NCBI RefSeq assembly: GCF_900176165.1
Contig: NZ_FWWU01000008.1
Location: forward strand, 471,542-535,541
Direction: 5' to 3'
From: Deinococcus hopiensis KR-140
Lineage (GTDB): Bacteria; Deinococcota; Deinococci; Deinococcales; Deinococcaceae
Length of the DNA stretch: 64,000 bases
Shown: positions 35,865-43,360 of the stretch, in pieces
How the letters are laid out: every line of letters begins with the position of its first letter
Position numbering within the stretch: position 1 is the stretch's first letter
Notes under the pieces: generated by a model
Database searches by the model: none
The model's input: the letters and a program-made list of their open reading frames with translations, nothing else
Told to the model about the DNA's origin: nothing
Translations under genes and position numbers: made by a program

Positions 35865-36047
35865 CTAGGAGCACTTTACAGTCCAATATTGCGAGTCGAA
35901 TCTGCCTGCCTTTCTGAAGTCCTTGATCTCAATGGCCCGGATGGAGGCCAGTTGACACTCGGCCTGTGAAAGCGTCCCGGCATCCGTGATGCCGAGACGG
36001 TTCTTCATGACGCCTTGGTCGTCGGTGTATGGATCGAGGCCAGCCAC
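35865..36047 (-). pseudogene. fic: Fic-family toxin, N-terminal fragment
   Basis: Sixty codons from GTG 36047: DPYTDDQGVMKNRLGITDAG, LSQAECQLASIRAIEIKDF and GRFDSQYW. This is the start of Fic/Doc AMP-transferases of the VbhT class, including the region before the catalytic helices. The HPFxxGNG catalytic motif and everything after it are missing: the frame stops at 35865, just before the IS982 flank. The toxin is inactive. Its start lies 2 bp after the antitoxin stop, the usual order for VbhA-VbhT pairs. Confidence 0.72.
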
Positions 36048-36049
36048 GT

Positions 36050-36274
36050 TCAGCGGCGGTATTGGGCGAGGACGATTTCCCGCAGTTGTTCGGTGGTCAT
36101 CGTGCCGTCGGCGTACTGATCGAGCAAGCGCAGGGTTTCGGCATCGAGGGGCAGCCCTTCCATCGCGCTGCTGTGGGCGACAGACCGGACGATCTTCCGG
36201 CGTTTTTCGGTGGCTTCATGCTCCTGCATGGCGGCCTCGCGGGCGGCGCGGATGTGTTCCTCCATCGTGGTCAT
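36050..36274 (-). CDS. VbhA-type antitoxin of a Fic toxin
   Basis: A 74-aa antitoxin. The inhibitory helix motif [S/T]xxxE[G/N] is present as SSAMEG within VRSVAHSSAMEGLPLDAETL, followed by the family pattern LLDQYADGTMTTEQLREIVL. In VbhA the Glu reaches into the Fic active site and blocks ATP positioning. ATG 36274 is chosen over the longer GTG form because AGGAGG lies 9 nt upstream. With the downstream fic truncated, the antitoxin is an orphan and might neutralise a related toxin elsewhere. Confidence 0.78.
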   Translation of the reverse strand: MTTMEEHIRAAREAAMQEHEATEKRRKIVRSVAHSSAMEGLPLDAETLRLLDQYADGTMTTEQLREIVLAQYRR

Positions 36275-36510
36275 GGCCTTGGCCCTCCTGACCACATTTT
36301 ACTCGCCACATGCGATGCACCCCATGAAAAACGGACATTCCTGAGCGCAGGCCCTTGGCTGGGAAATCCACGCGGGTCCAGGCAGAGCGGGAAACCTCAG
36401 CCCAAGTGGAAGCGTGATGGGAAGGGCAGCCCCGCTTGATTTCCAAACAGACCGCTTGTCGGGCTGTGGTGGGTCTACGAAAGAATTGCCAGGAGCAGTA
36501 CCCTCGCCGC

Positions 36511-36894
36511 ATGATCACTCTCTTCTCGCTCCCGCTGCTGTGCCTCGTCATCCTGGGCGGGCCAGTGTGGAGTGTGGTGCTGATCGAGAAAAAGCTTGCA
36601 TCCGCGGTCCGAAATGAGGTACTGCCCTTGCGGATCGCACTGGTGTCCGCTCTCCTTCCTGCCGGCATCTGGACTCTCCTCGTGGGGATGGGCAGTGTGG
36701 ACACACCTCAAGCGGCGTACAAGCCGGTGCAGTGGTTCCTGCTCGGTCTGGCCTGCATTCCGACCTGGATGACTGGTTGGAGTTTATGGTGCCTGCGCCA
36801 TACGCGGGGTAATGGTGGAGCTGTCCTGGCTTTTGTGGTGACGCTTCCCAGTACCGCCCTCGCTGTGATGTACTTCCACTGGGCAATGCCGTGA
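36511..36894 (+). CDS. Four-span membrane protein
   Basis: A 127-aa protein with about four hydrophobic segments (FSLPLLCLVILGGPVWSVVL; LPLRIALVSALLPAGIWTLL; WFLLGLACIPTWMTGWSLW; GGAVLAFVVTLPSTALAVMY). No family is recognised. ATG 36511 fits a TACCCT -10 box exactly 6 nt upstream; the frame is open further upstream but without a likely start. Confidence 0.65.
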   Translation: MITLFSLPLLCLVILGGPVWSVVLIEKKLASAVRNEVLPLRIALVSALLPAGIWTLLVGMGSVDTPQAAYKPVQWFLLGLACIPTWMTGWSLWCLRHTRGNGGAVLAFVVTLPSTALAVMYFHWAMP

Positions 36895-36939
36895 GGGCCG
36901 CTTCTCCGACGTGCTGCCAGGAGGAGCGTGTCCCCCACT

Positions 36940-37177
36940 GCGCTTGACACAACAGGTCCCAGCACGCCCCTGTGTTCCACCCATAGACGTTCAGTAGGCG
37001 ACTCAGCGCACTTGCGCTGACCGTCTCAGCACGGTGGAGCGCGGTCTTCGTCCCTGGGTCGAGAAACAAACCCAGCGCAGCCTGGAGGCTGCGCTGTTGA
37101 TACGGACTGGCTGGAACAGAGAGAAGCGCGTCTGCCAGAAGGAGGGCGCGCTCCCCGCCGAGCTTGAGGTCGTTCAC
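36940..37177 (-). pseudogene. IS4-family transposase, N-terminal fragment
   Basis: The minus frame from 37177 reads LGLFLDPGTKTALHRAETVS, then ASALSRLLNVYGWNTGACWD and LLCQAQW, matching the N-terminal part of IS4/IS701-type transposases found in Deinococcus. It runs out into unrelated sequence by about 36940. Together with the C-terminal fragment at 20872 and the middle fragment at 58920, the window holds three separate pieces of this transposase type. Confidence 0.62.
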
Positions 37178-37380
37178 ACACCCGTTCTCGCGTCTGAGAG
37201 CGCACTTTCGCTACCGATTCAGGTGCAAAACCTGAGTCTACCCTTCGGAAAGCCTGCCGTCTCCCAATACATCTCTCTGTGCTCAGGGTTCAAAGTACGG
37301 CTCGTTTCAGTGCGGTTCACCCGATGGCTCCCGGATAAAGGGGGGCAGGAATGGTACGGTCAGCCGTGTTGGGGGTCTCT

Positions 37381-38250
37381 ATGTTTGAGGAGTTCACGTT
37401 GGAAAGGGTTGAACTGCCCGACGCCACTTTGCGGGTGAGGCACGGTGGGTCTGGTCCGCCCGTTCTGCTGCTCCACGGCCATCCTCGTACCCACACCACC
37501 TGGTACCGGGTCGCGCCCCTCCTGGCAGAACACCACACGGTCGTCTGCCCGGATCTGCGTGGTTATGGGCAGTCCTCGAAGCCCGCAGACACTGACGATC
37601 ATGGAGGCATGGCCAAGCGTGCGCTGGCGGACGACATGGTGGCGCTGATGGCCCACTTGGGCCACAGGCGCTTCGCCGTTGTGGGCCATGACCGGGGTTC
37701 CTACGTGGCCTTTCGCCTGGCGATGGACCACCCCGAGCAGGTCTCGCATCTGGCGTTCCTGGGCCTCGTTCCCATTGGAGAGGCGCTGGAACGGGCGAAC
37801 GAACGCTTCGCCCGGCTGTGGTGGCATTGGTTCTTCTTTGGGCAGCCTAAGAAACCCGAGCGCGCCATCCTGGCCGACCCTGACGCCTGGTACGGGAACT
37901 CCCCGGAGAAACGGGTGCAAATGGGTGCGGAGAATTACGCCGACTACTACGCTGCCGTCCACGACCCGGCCACCGTTCACGCCATGCTGGAGGATTACCG
38001 GGCAGGCCTGGGGATTGATCGAGAGCACGATGCCGCCGACCGTGAGGCCGGGCGCTCCCTGCGCTGTCCCACGTTGGTCCTCTGGCCGCTCTTTGACGAT
38101 GAGGAGGAACTGTACGCCGATATCCTCTCGATTTGGCGTCCATGGGCGGCAGATCTACGCGGCCATGGACTCAGGTCTGGGCACCACCTGGCGGAGGAGG
38201 TGCCTGAGGAACTTGCTGCGGCACTGCTGGGATTCCTGAACGGGGGATGA
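37381..38250 (+). CDS. Haloacetate dehalogenase-like alpha/beta hydrolase
   Basis: A 289-aa alpha/beta hydrolase. Oxyanion motif LLLHGHPRTHTTW; CPDLRGYGQSSKP loop; nucleophile elbow VVGHDRGSYVA with Asp rather than Ser, as in fluoroacetate/haloacetate dehalogenases; WWHWFFFGQP matches the halide-binding His-Trp region; catalytic His in SGHHLAEEVPEE. All elements of the DehH1 class are in place, so C-halogen hydrolysis of small haloacids is plausible, though substrate cannot be read from sequence. ATG 37381 starts the domain; an upstream in-frame ATG (37351) would add ten residues without a binding site. Confidence 0.82.
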   Translation: MFEEFTLERVELPDATLRVRHGGSGPPVLLLHGHPRTHTTWYRVAPLLAEHHTVVCPDLRGYGQSSKPADTDDHGGMAKRALADDMVALMAHLGHRRFAVVGHDRGSYVAFRLAMDHPEQVSHLAFLGLVPIGEALERANERFARLWWHWFFFGQPKKPERAILADPDAWYGNSPEKRVQMGAENYADYYAAVHDPATVHAMLEDYRAGLGIDREHDAADREAGRSLRCPTLVLWPLFDDEEELYADILSIWRPWAADLRGHGLRSGHHLAEEVPEELAAALLGFLNGG

Positions 38251-38372
38251 CCGGACGCGCCTCAGCGCGTGTCCCCGCTTGCACGAGCGGCGTCCGTAGT
38301 CTTCCGCCTTGCCAGCAGAACTCAACATGACCCAGCCTGGGCCCAGGCCAGAGCGTTCGGAGAAGCCCTGAG

Positions 38373-39174
38373 GGTTCTGGCAACTGAACGCCGGTAGGCT
38401 GGTGGGCTGTGACTGACCGGAAGCCCTACCGCCACCGTTTTCCCCTGAGCGTCATCGGTTACGCCCTGTGGCTCTACCACCGCTTCCTCCTCAGTCAGCG
38501 TGACGTTCAGGAACTGCTCCACGAACGCGGTATTCGGGTTAGCCACGAGACTCTGCGCCAGTGGAACATTAAATTCGCTCCCCTCCTCACGGAGGAACTG
38601 CGCCACCGGGAACCCCGATGGGGTTCCCGGTGGCATCTGGATGAAAGGTGCGTCCAGATTGCTGGGGTGAAGCACTGGTTGTGGCGAGCGGTGGACGAGC
38701 ACGGCAACGTGCTCGTCCTCCTTCTTCAGGAACACCGAGATACCGAGGCGGCCAAGTCTTTTTTTGTCCGCCTGTTGGGGCAACACAACGTGCCGAAGGT
38801 CATCCACACCGACAAGCTGTGGAGCTATGGGGCGGTCCTAAGAGAACTTCCCGTGCTCCACGTTGTGGAGCACATTCGGGTCGTGTCCACCGCCCGCTGT
38901 AACACCATTGTGGAACAGTCGCATCGCCCCACCCGGCAGCAGGAACGTACTCAGCTCGGCTTCAAACGACGACGGCGAACGCAGGAATTCCTCGCCCTGC
39001 ACGCCCGCGTATCGAACCTTCACCGCCAGACCCGAACGACCACTCCCGCTGCCCTGAGACGAAGCAACCAAACCACAGCACTGCTTCTCTGGCAAGAGGT
39101 ATTGCAGCAGGCGGTTTGAGAATCAAACCCCCTGCTGAGCGACTCCGGCCCCTTGAGGTTAAGTTGCCAGAACC
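38373..39174 (+). mobile_element. IS6-family element, copy 1
   Basis: An 802-bp element with inverted repeats GGTTCTGGCAACT at both ends (38373 on; complement ends at 39174). It is nearly identical to copy 2 at 55682-56484 in the same orientation. Flanking octamers (GCCCTGAG left, GACCGGGA right) do not match, so the copy no longer sits in its original single insertion. Confidence 0.92.
38409..39119 (+). CDS. IS6-family transposase (copy 1)
   Basis: A 236-aa DDE transposase typical of IS6/IS26: start RHRFPLSVIGYALWLYHRF, HTH segment GIRVSHETLRQWNIKFAPLL, first Asp in WHLDERCVQIAG, second in VIHTDKLWSYG, Glu in TIVEQSHRPTRQQER. The GTG start at 38409 is shared with copy 2. It differs from copy 2 at a handful of residues (for example HNVPK versus YDVPE), none catalytic. 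IS6 elements move by replicative cointegration and can mobilise the DNA between two copies. Confidence 0.94.
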   Translation: MTDRKPYRHRFPLSVIGYALWLYHRFLLSQRDVQELLHERGIRVSHETLRQWNIKFAPLLTEELRHREPRWGSRWHLDERCVQIAGVKHWLWRAVDEHGNVLVLLLQEHRDTEAAKSFFVRLLGQHNVPKVIHTDKLWSYGAVLRELPVLHVVEHIRVVSTARCNTIVEQSHRPTRQQERTQLGFKRRRRTQEFLALHARVSNLHRQTRTTTPAALRRSNQTTALLLWQEVLQQAV

Positions 39175-39241
39175 GACCGGGAGAAGAGGCAGGGTGAACA
39201 AGCATGGAGAGCAGCTGAAGAACGGTGCCTACACTCTTGGC

Positions 39242-39364
39242 GTGAAGCGCTTGTTCCGCAAATTCCGCTGGCGGCTCGGACGGAATGATGCCTTTTGGAT
39301 GACCCTCCTGACGGTCGCCGTCGTCTTGGCCACCCTGATACTCATGCAGTTGCTCATGCGCTGA
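39242..39364 (+). CDS. 40-aa single-span membrane protein, family member 1
   Basis: The product begins VKRLFRKFRWRLGRND and has one transmembrane helix (AFWMTLLTVAVVLATLILMQ). Two more genes in this window (40263 and 43159) encode proteins of exactly 40 aa with the same plan: VKR start, basic amphipathic region, polar pair, single membrane helix, short tail. GTG 39242 lies exactly 6 nt after a TACACT box (39230-39235), pointing to a leaderless transcript. No known family; the shape would fit a small holin, toxin or membrane regulator. Confidence 0.7.
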   Translation: MKRLFRKFRWRLGRNDAFWMTLLTVAVVLATLILMQLLMR

Positions 39365-39394
39365 TCCCCACCCCGCTGTTCGGAGGCGGGAGGG

Positions 39395-39604
39395 TTACCG
39401 ATAGCGGGCGGTCCAGGTTTGTGCGTTGCCCATGCAACTGATGCGTACTTCCCGGCCGTCTTCGAGGCACCAGATCTCGACGTATTCCGAAGGCCTGAGC
39501 CATTTTCCCGGTTCTACATAGCGGTCAACCCGGCGGGTCGCTCGGAGTGTTTCTCCGTTCACCTCCAGCTCGACGCCGGACTCGCTGTACCTGGTGACGT
39601 TCAT
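39395..39604 (-). CDS. Small hypothetical protein, paralog of 39945
   Basis: A 69-aa, probably all-beta protein (VELEVNGETLRATRRVDRYV, then SEYVEIWCLEDGREVRIS). The gene at 39945 on the same strand encodes a 72-aa relative sharing MNV, VDRY, a WxxxEhVEIW block and the strand pattern. No known family. It is convergent with the 40-aa membrane gene at 39242. Confidence 0.65.
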   Translation of the reverse strand: MNVTRYSESGVELEVNGETLRATRRVDRYVEPGKWLRPSEYVEIWCLEDGREVRISCMGNAQTWTARYR

Positions 39605-39692
39605 GGCTCAGCGTGGGGCATGAATTTCAGCCCGACGTAATGTTGTGTATCTGATTTCGTTTTCAGGTTCACCACGCCATCCCCTTGTTGCT

Positions 39693-39728
39693 CCGCCAGC
39701 GCCCCGACCCGCTGGCGGGTCTTTCTTT
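39693..39728 (+). terminator. Terminator-like hairpin just before a start codon
   Basis: CCGCCAGC, 10-nt loop, GCTGGCGG, then TCTTTCTTT. The AGGAG site and ATG 39747 follow within 20 nt. Similar hairpins precede the genes at 40459, 40678 and 43361. Confidence 0.65.
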
Positions 39729-39746
39729 GGCCGGGGAGGAGCTGCC

Positions 39747-39863
39747 ATGAGCGACACGAACCCCCCAGCCACCCCTCCCACTCCGCCCACCGCGCCCGAC
39801 GGCAAGATCAGCATGTGGTCCGGTCTGCTCGGACGGATCCGGCGACTGCTCGGACTGCAGTAA
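39747..39863 (+). CDS. 38-aa peptide, MSDTNPP family member 1
   Basis: MSDTNPPATPPTPPTAPDGK, then ISMWSGLLGRIRRLLGLQ. A Pro-rich N-terminal half is followed by a basic amphipathic helix. The gene at 40459 encodes a 49-aa version with the same two ends and an 11-residue insert. GGGGAGGAG 6 nt upstream is a good ribosome binding site. Function unknown; the C-terminal helix suggests membrane-surface association. Confidence 0.65.
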   Translation: MSDTNPPATPPTPPTAPDGKISMWSGLLGRIRRLLGLQ

Positions 39864-39944
39864 ATAACTCTCTCGCTCCCAGCAGTGCTCCGGCCGCTGG
39901 CGGGGTCTTGTTTGTCGGGAGAAGGAGACACGCTACCCCAATGT

Positions 39945-40163
39945 TCAGCCCCAAAGGTTCGCGTGCCAAGAACTCCCCGGTCCCTTGCGAACGCTGAGAC
40001 GGTATGCCACACCGGCCGCTGTTTCCCAGATTTCCACGTGTTCCTCTACAGGCCACGTCTTGTAGTTCGCTATGTGGGTATACCGATCTACGCAACGAAC
40101 GAGGCGAACCTCCTGCTCGCCTTCTTCTAGAACGACTTGGTCTCCGTGGTGGAACACATTCAC
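39945..40163 (-). CDS. Small hypothetical protein, paralog of 39395
   Basis: A 72-aa protein: VVLEEGEQEVRLVRCVDRYT, then EEHVEIWETAAGVAYRLSVR. Clear relative of the 69-aa product at 39395. It is divergent from the 40-aa membrane gene at 40263. The region between the two is strikingly AT-rich (40190-40260) and should contain both promoters. Confidence 0.65.
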   Translation of the reverse strand: MNVFHHGDQVVLEEGEQEVRLVRCVDRYTHIANYKTWPVEEHVEIWETAAGVAYRLSVRKGPGSSWHANLWG

Positions 40164-40262
40164 TTCCTAAATCTAAACGGGGTGCCTACATTGAATTGGT
40201 TTACTTATCTTTAAATATAAAGGATATATTTATGTAAAAGTAAGATTTACTAAACTAAGGCT

Positions 40263-40385
40263 GTGAAGCGTATTGCTTTCTGGCTCCTTCGGCGAATTGA
40301 GCAGAGCGAAGGCTTCGCCCTTTCCCTTGTGATCCTTGTCGCCCTCCTCATTACCTTGGCAATGCTGCCTTTCCTTCTGCGCTAG
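40263..40385 (+). CDS. 40-aa single-span membrane protein, family member 2
   Basis: It begins VKRIAFWLLRRIEQSEG, followed by a transmembrane helix (FALSLVILVALLITLAMLPF) and LLR. Exactly 40 aa like members 1 and 3. GTG 40263 lies 6 nt after TAAACT (40251-40256). The upstream 70 bp are AT-rich, unlike the rest of the region. Confidence 0.7.
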   Translation: MKRIAFWLLRRIEQSEGFALSLVILVALLITLAMLPFLLR

Positions 40386-40458
40386 TCCAGCCCCATTCTC
40401 CCTCCCGCTTAGGCCCCGGCCCTGGGCGGGTCTTTCATTGGCCGGGTAGGAGTTTTCT

Positions 40459-40608
40459 ATGAGCGACACGAACCCCCCGTCCACCCCCACTCCACCTCCC
40501 GCGCCCGACGGCAAGATCAGCATGTGGTCCGGCTTGTTCAGCGCCGGTGACGCCCGTCCGAGACGCGGCTTACTCGGACTGATCCGGCGACTGCTCGGAC
40601 TGCAGTAA
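40459..40608 (+). CDS. 49-aa peptide, MSDTNPP family member 2
   Basis: MSDTNPPSTPTPPPAPDGK, ISMWSGLFSAGDARPRRGL, then LGLIRRLLGLQ. Same start and same C-terminal helix as the 38-aa peptide at 39747, with an insert in the middle. The downstream DNA of both genes is also alike (TAAATAACTCTCT-GCTCCC), so a whole unit was duplicated. Preceded by a GC hairpin and AGGAG. Confidence 0.65.
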   Translation: MSDTNPPSTPTPPPAPDGKISMWSGLFSAGDARPRRGLLGLIRRLLGLQ

Positions 40609-40677
40609 ATAACTCTCTTGCTCCCGTCAGCGCTCCAGCCCGCTGGCGGGCTTCCTTTCGGCTGGGAAGGGAGGTTC

Positions 40678-41097
40678 ATGAAACGGACCCTGAACGCCTT
40701 CCTGCTGAGCGTGCTCGCCCTGACCCTGGTGCTGTTCCCACTGGCCCTCGCCGACCTGCCCGCTTCGAGACCCCCACCCGTCCTCTGCCGCGTGACCGCC
40801 GCCTACCAACCCTCCGTCTGGCCGCCCTTCACGCCCCCAGAGGAACGGTTTCGCCGCATCATCATCACCCTCAGGCCCGGGTGCCCAGACGATGGCGAGG
40901 CGCGCATCCGCCTGGCCAACACGAGTGGCCGCACACTCCCTGAGCGTGGGTATTACACGCTGACGCCCGACGACCCGGTCCGGTACATCCCCAACTCGCC
41001 ATCCACGGCCATTACCACGCCGGGTTGGACTGTGTACTGGTTGGCGGCGAGCGGGAAACAGTACGAAGTCACGCAAGCCCCTTTGGGGGGACGGTAG
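40678..41097 (+). CDS. Secreted hypothetical protein, first gene of the lysis-like operon
   Basis: A 139-aa exported protein with signal peptide (MKRTLNAFLLSVLALTLVLF, cleavage near residue 26). The mature part has two Cys (PVLCRVTAAY and LRPGCPDDGE), probably a disulfide, and beta-type sequence (RIRLANTSGRTLPERGYYTL). No family recognised. GGGAGG precedes ATG 40678. It starts a close-packed run of four genes ending with the M15 peptidase. Confidence 0.7.
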   Translation: MKRTLNAFLLSVLALTLVLFPLALADLPASRPPPVLCRVTAAYQPSVWPPFTPPEERFRRIIITLRPGCPDDGEARIRLANTSGRTLPERGYYTLTPDDPVRYIPNSPSTAITTPGWTVYWLAASGKQYEVTQAPLGGR

Positions 41098-41113
41098 CCC
41101 ATGAGGTGCACGC

Positions 41114-41620
41114 ATGCAGACCACGACTGCCCCGCCCCCGCATTCCTCCAGTCCCCTGCTCACAGGTGTGGACTGGACGGCCTTCATCTGGGCACTGGTG
41201 TTCAGCCTCACGCTTCTCCCCTCGCGCCACCGATGGGAACTGAAGAAAGGCCAGGTGCCCACACCCTGGTGGGTCGTCATCCTGGAAACCCTGGTGGGCG
41301 GGCTGGTCGGGGGAGTGGGATTCGCCACGGCCGCTCCTGAGGTGTGGCCCGGCCTGCGTGGCCCTGGCAAGCAGGCCATGCTTGCCATCGGGGGAGCCGC
41401 CGTGGGCCCCCTGCTCGGCAAATGGATTCCAGCGGGCATCGCTGCCGCCATCGGGTTCTTCAGCGAGAAGAAGCTCGGCTTCCGCATCGAGGTCCAGCCC
41501 CGGGAACCCGACCCGCCGCAGGTCTCCCCTCCACCACAGGACCCCGCGACGCCTCCCCCCACAGCTCCCGTTCCCTCGCCGGGTGCAGGAGGTGGTGACA
41601 ATGGCAACACAACGCCGTAA
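41114..41620 (+). CDS. Holin-like membrane protein
   Basis: A 168-aa protein with membrane segments at about 16-35 (DWTAFIWALVFSLTLLPSRH), 50-68 (WWVVILETLVGGLVGGVGFA) and 85-110 (AMLAIGGAAVGPLLGKWIPA). A Pro-rich C-terminal tail (from about 130) follows. The number of spans, size and position before a cell-wall peptidase suggest a phage holin, but no named holin family is recognised. A GAGGTG site precedes the ATG. It overlaps the next gene by 20 bp. Confidence 0.6.
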   Translation: MQTTTAPPPHSSSPLLTGVDWTAFIWALVFSLTLLPSRHRWELKKGQVPTPWWVVILETLVGGLVGGVGFATAAPEVWPGLRGPGKQAMLAIGGAAVGPLLGKWIPAGIAAAIGFFSEKKLGFRIEVQPREPDPPQVSPPPQDPATPPPTAPVPSPGAGGGDNGNTTP

Positions 41621-42197
41621 GACGGCCCTCCCCCTCCAGCCCCGGGTTCTCCCGCAACGTCCTCACCCCGCCCGTTGGCGCTGGTGGCATACCGTCGTGG
41701 CCATTCTCGTCGGCCTGAGCACCCTGATCGTCTTCGAGACCCCTGTGGACGTGGCGGCGCTGGCGGGGACCACTGTGCTGGACGAGCAGAACGCCCTCTA
41801 CTTCCGTGCGGGCTTGACGGGCCTCGCCCTCATCGTGGCGCTGGGCATTCGGGGACACCCCTGGTGGCACACGATCATCTGCCTGCTGATCGCCTGCTTC
41901 GCTGTCGGGCAGATCGTGCGTGCGGTGTACACGCCGGAGGTCAGTGGGATTCCCCTGGCCCTGCTGTGCGCCCACCTTGCTTTTGCCGGCTACCTGTTCG
42001 CGCTGGGGATGCGCCCAAGCGTGTACGAGCGGGTGGACGATTTAGGCGAACAGTTGGAGGCTTCCCAGGCCCGTGAGGAGGAAGTGCGGCTGGCCGCCCA
42101 CGAGAGCGCGATGTACGCGCGAGGCCTCGAGCACCGACTCAAGAACCTGGGCGTGCGGATCGAGCGCCGCCCGGAGGTCCCTCATGACGAGCTTTGA
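41601..42197 (+). CDS. Multi-span membrane protein with C-terminal coiled coil
   Basis: A 198-aa protein with about four transmembrane helices (HTVVAILVGLSTLIVFETPV; AGLTGLALIVALGI; TIICLLIACFAVGQIVRAVY; LALLCAHLAFAGYLFALGMR). A charged coiled coil (VDDLGEQLEASQAREEEVRL) follows. It overlaps the genes on both sides (20 bp and 14 bp), so it is translationally coupled in the lysis-like operon. It could be a second holin, an antiholin or a spanin-like partner. Confidence 0.62.
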   Translation: MATQRRKTALPLQPRVLPQRPHPARWRWWHTVVAILVGLSTLIVFETPVDVAALAGTTVLDEQNALYFRAGLTGLALIVALGIRGHPWWHTIICLLIACFAVGQIVRAVYTPEVSGIPLALLCAHLAFAGYLFALGMRPSVYERVDDLGEQLEASQAREEEVRLAAHESAMYARGLEHRLKNLGVRIERRPEVPHDEL

Positions 42198-43149
42198 CTT
42201 TGCTGCAGCCATCCAGGCGCGCCCCAGTGATGCGGATCTCCCCATCGCCCTGGGGCGCTTCTCTTACCGGGAAAGCCCGACGCAGCGTGGGGCCGTGATT
42301 CCAGACCCTGCCTGGGCTGGGACGCACCTGGTGCAGGTCAACCTGACCCAGTTCCCGGACTTCCCGACATCGAGCGGTAGGCGGGTGCAGCACCTGACCA
42401 TGCACCGCCAGGTGGCCCCGGTGTTCATCGCCACCATGCAGCTCGCTCAGCAGCGGGGCCTCCTGAAGACCCTGCACGAGTACAACGGGTGCTACGTGGC
42501 GCGGCACATGGGCTGGACGCCCGGCAGGCCGCTCAGCGTCCACTCGTGGGCCGCAGCGGTGGACTTTGACGCGGCCACCAATGGGTATGGAGTGCCATTC
42601 GGGCGGATGCAGATCAACAAGGACTTCGTGCGCCTCATGGAGGAGTGCGGCTGGACCTGGGGTGGGCGCTGGACGAGCAGCTATGCGGACGGCATGCACT
42701 TCCAGTGGAGTGACCCTCTCCCAGGCACGGTGGTGCCCACTTGGCAGGACGCGATGGCGAAGACGGCCACCCCGCTCAAGCCGGTTTCCCCCACGCCGAT
42801 CAAGCGCCGGGTGTTCGTGAACGGGCAGCCGGTGGGCGTGGGCCGGACAGTGACGGACGGGGTGGCCGTGCTGCTGAGCAAGGACGGGAGCGCCTGGCTG
42901 CAACCCGCGGATGGGCATGAGGCAGCGGTCGCGGCGACAGGAGCGGTGGACGGTAACAGTACGCGCGTGACGCTGCTGGATCAGGCGGACGTGTGGGTGC
43001 CGTTCAGTGGCCGAGCGATCTACCGGGGGCTGATGGTCAACCTGAACCCGACGACGTATGACCTGCACGTGCGGCCAGCCACGGCGGAGGAGCGAGCCAG
43101 TTCAGGCAGCTGGTCAAATTTACCCCACGTGCTGATTGGTCTTCAGTAG
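42184..43149 (+). CDS. M15-type peptidoglycan peptidase (endolysin-like)
   Basis: A 321-aa enzyme. The M15 zinc site is clear: SVHSWAAAVDFDA (SxHxxxxAxD) and DGMHFQW (second His), with GYGVPFGRMQINKDFVRLME between, as in phage L-Ala-D-Glu or D-Ala carboxypeptidase endolysins. A C-terminal region (about residues 205-320: RVFVNGQPVGVGRTVTDGVA, VTLLDQADVWVPF) is probably a wall-binding or substrate-recognition domain. It has no signal peptide, consistent with release through the holin-like proteins. GGAGGT precedes ATG 42184. Confidence 0.82.
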   Translation: MTSFDFAAAIQARPSDADLPIALGRFSYRESPTQRGAVIPDPAWAGTHLVQVNLTQFPDFPTSSGRRVQHLTMHRQVAPVFIATMQLAQQRGLLKTLHEYNGCYVARHMGWTPGRPLSVHSWAAAVDFDAATNGYGVPFGRMQINKDFVRLMEECGWTWGGRWTSSYADGMHFQWSDPLPGTVVPTWQDAMAKTATPLKPVSPTPIKRRVFVNGQPVGVGRTVTDGVAVLLSKDGSAWLQPADGHEAAVAATGAVDGNSTRVTLLDQADVWVPFSGRAIYRGLMVNLNPTTYDLHVRPATAEERASSGSWSNLPHVLIGLQ

Positions 43150-43158
43150 GGTAGCGCG

Positions 43159-43281
43159 GTGAAGCGACTGACCCGGAAGTACTGGAGACGGCTGGGGCAA
43201 AACGATGTGCTCTTGATGGCGCTGGTCACCATGGTGGCTGTCATCGCAACGTTGCTGGTCATGTCCTTTGTGAAGCCGTAA
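43159..43281 (+). CDS. 40-aa single-span membrane protein, family member 3
   Basis: It begins VKRLTRKYWRRLGQND (close to member 1), followed by a transmembrane helix (VLLMALVTMVAVIATLLVMS) and FVKP. It lies 9 bp after the peptidase gene. GTG 43159 follows TAGGGT (43147-43152) by 6 nt. The association with the lysis operon suggests a role in, or control of, membrane permeabilisation. Confidence 0.72.
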   Translation: MKRLTRKYWRRLGQNDVLLMALVTMVAVIATLLVMSFVKP

Positions 43282-43360
43282 TTCTCCTTGTCACCTTCCA
43301 ATTCCATCCCTTCACCGGCCCCTGCCCCGCGCGGGGGCTGTGCCCTTTCCCGAGGTCCTT

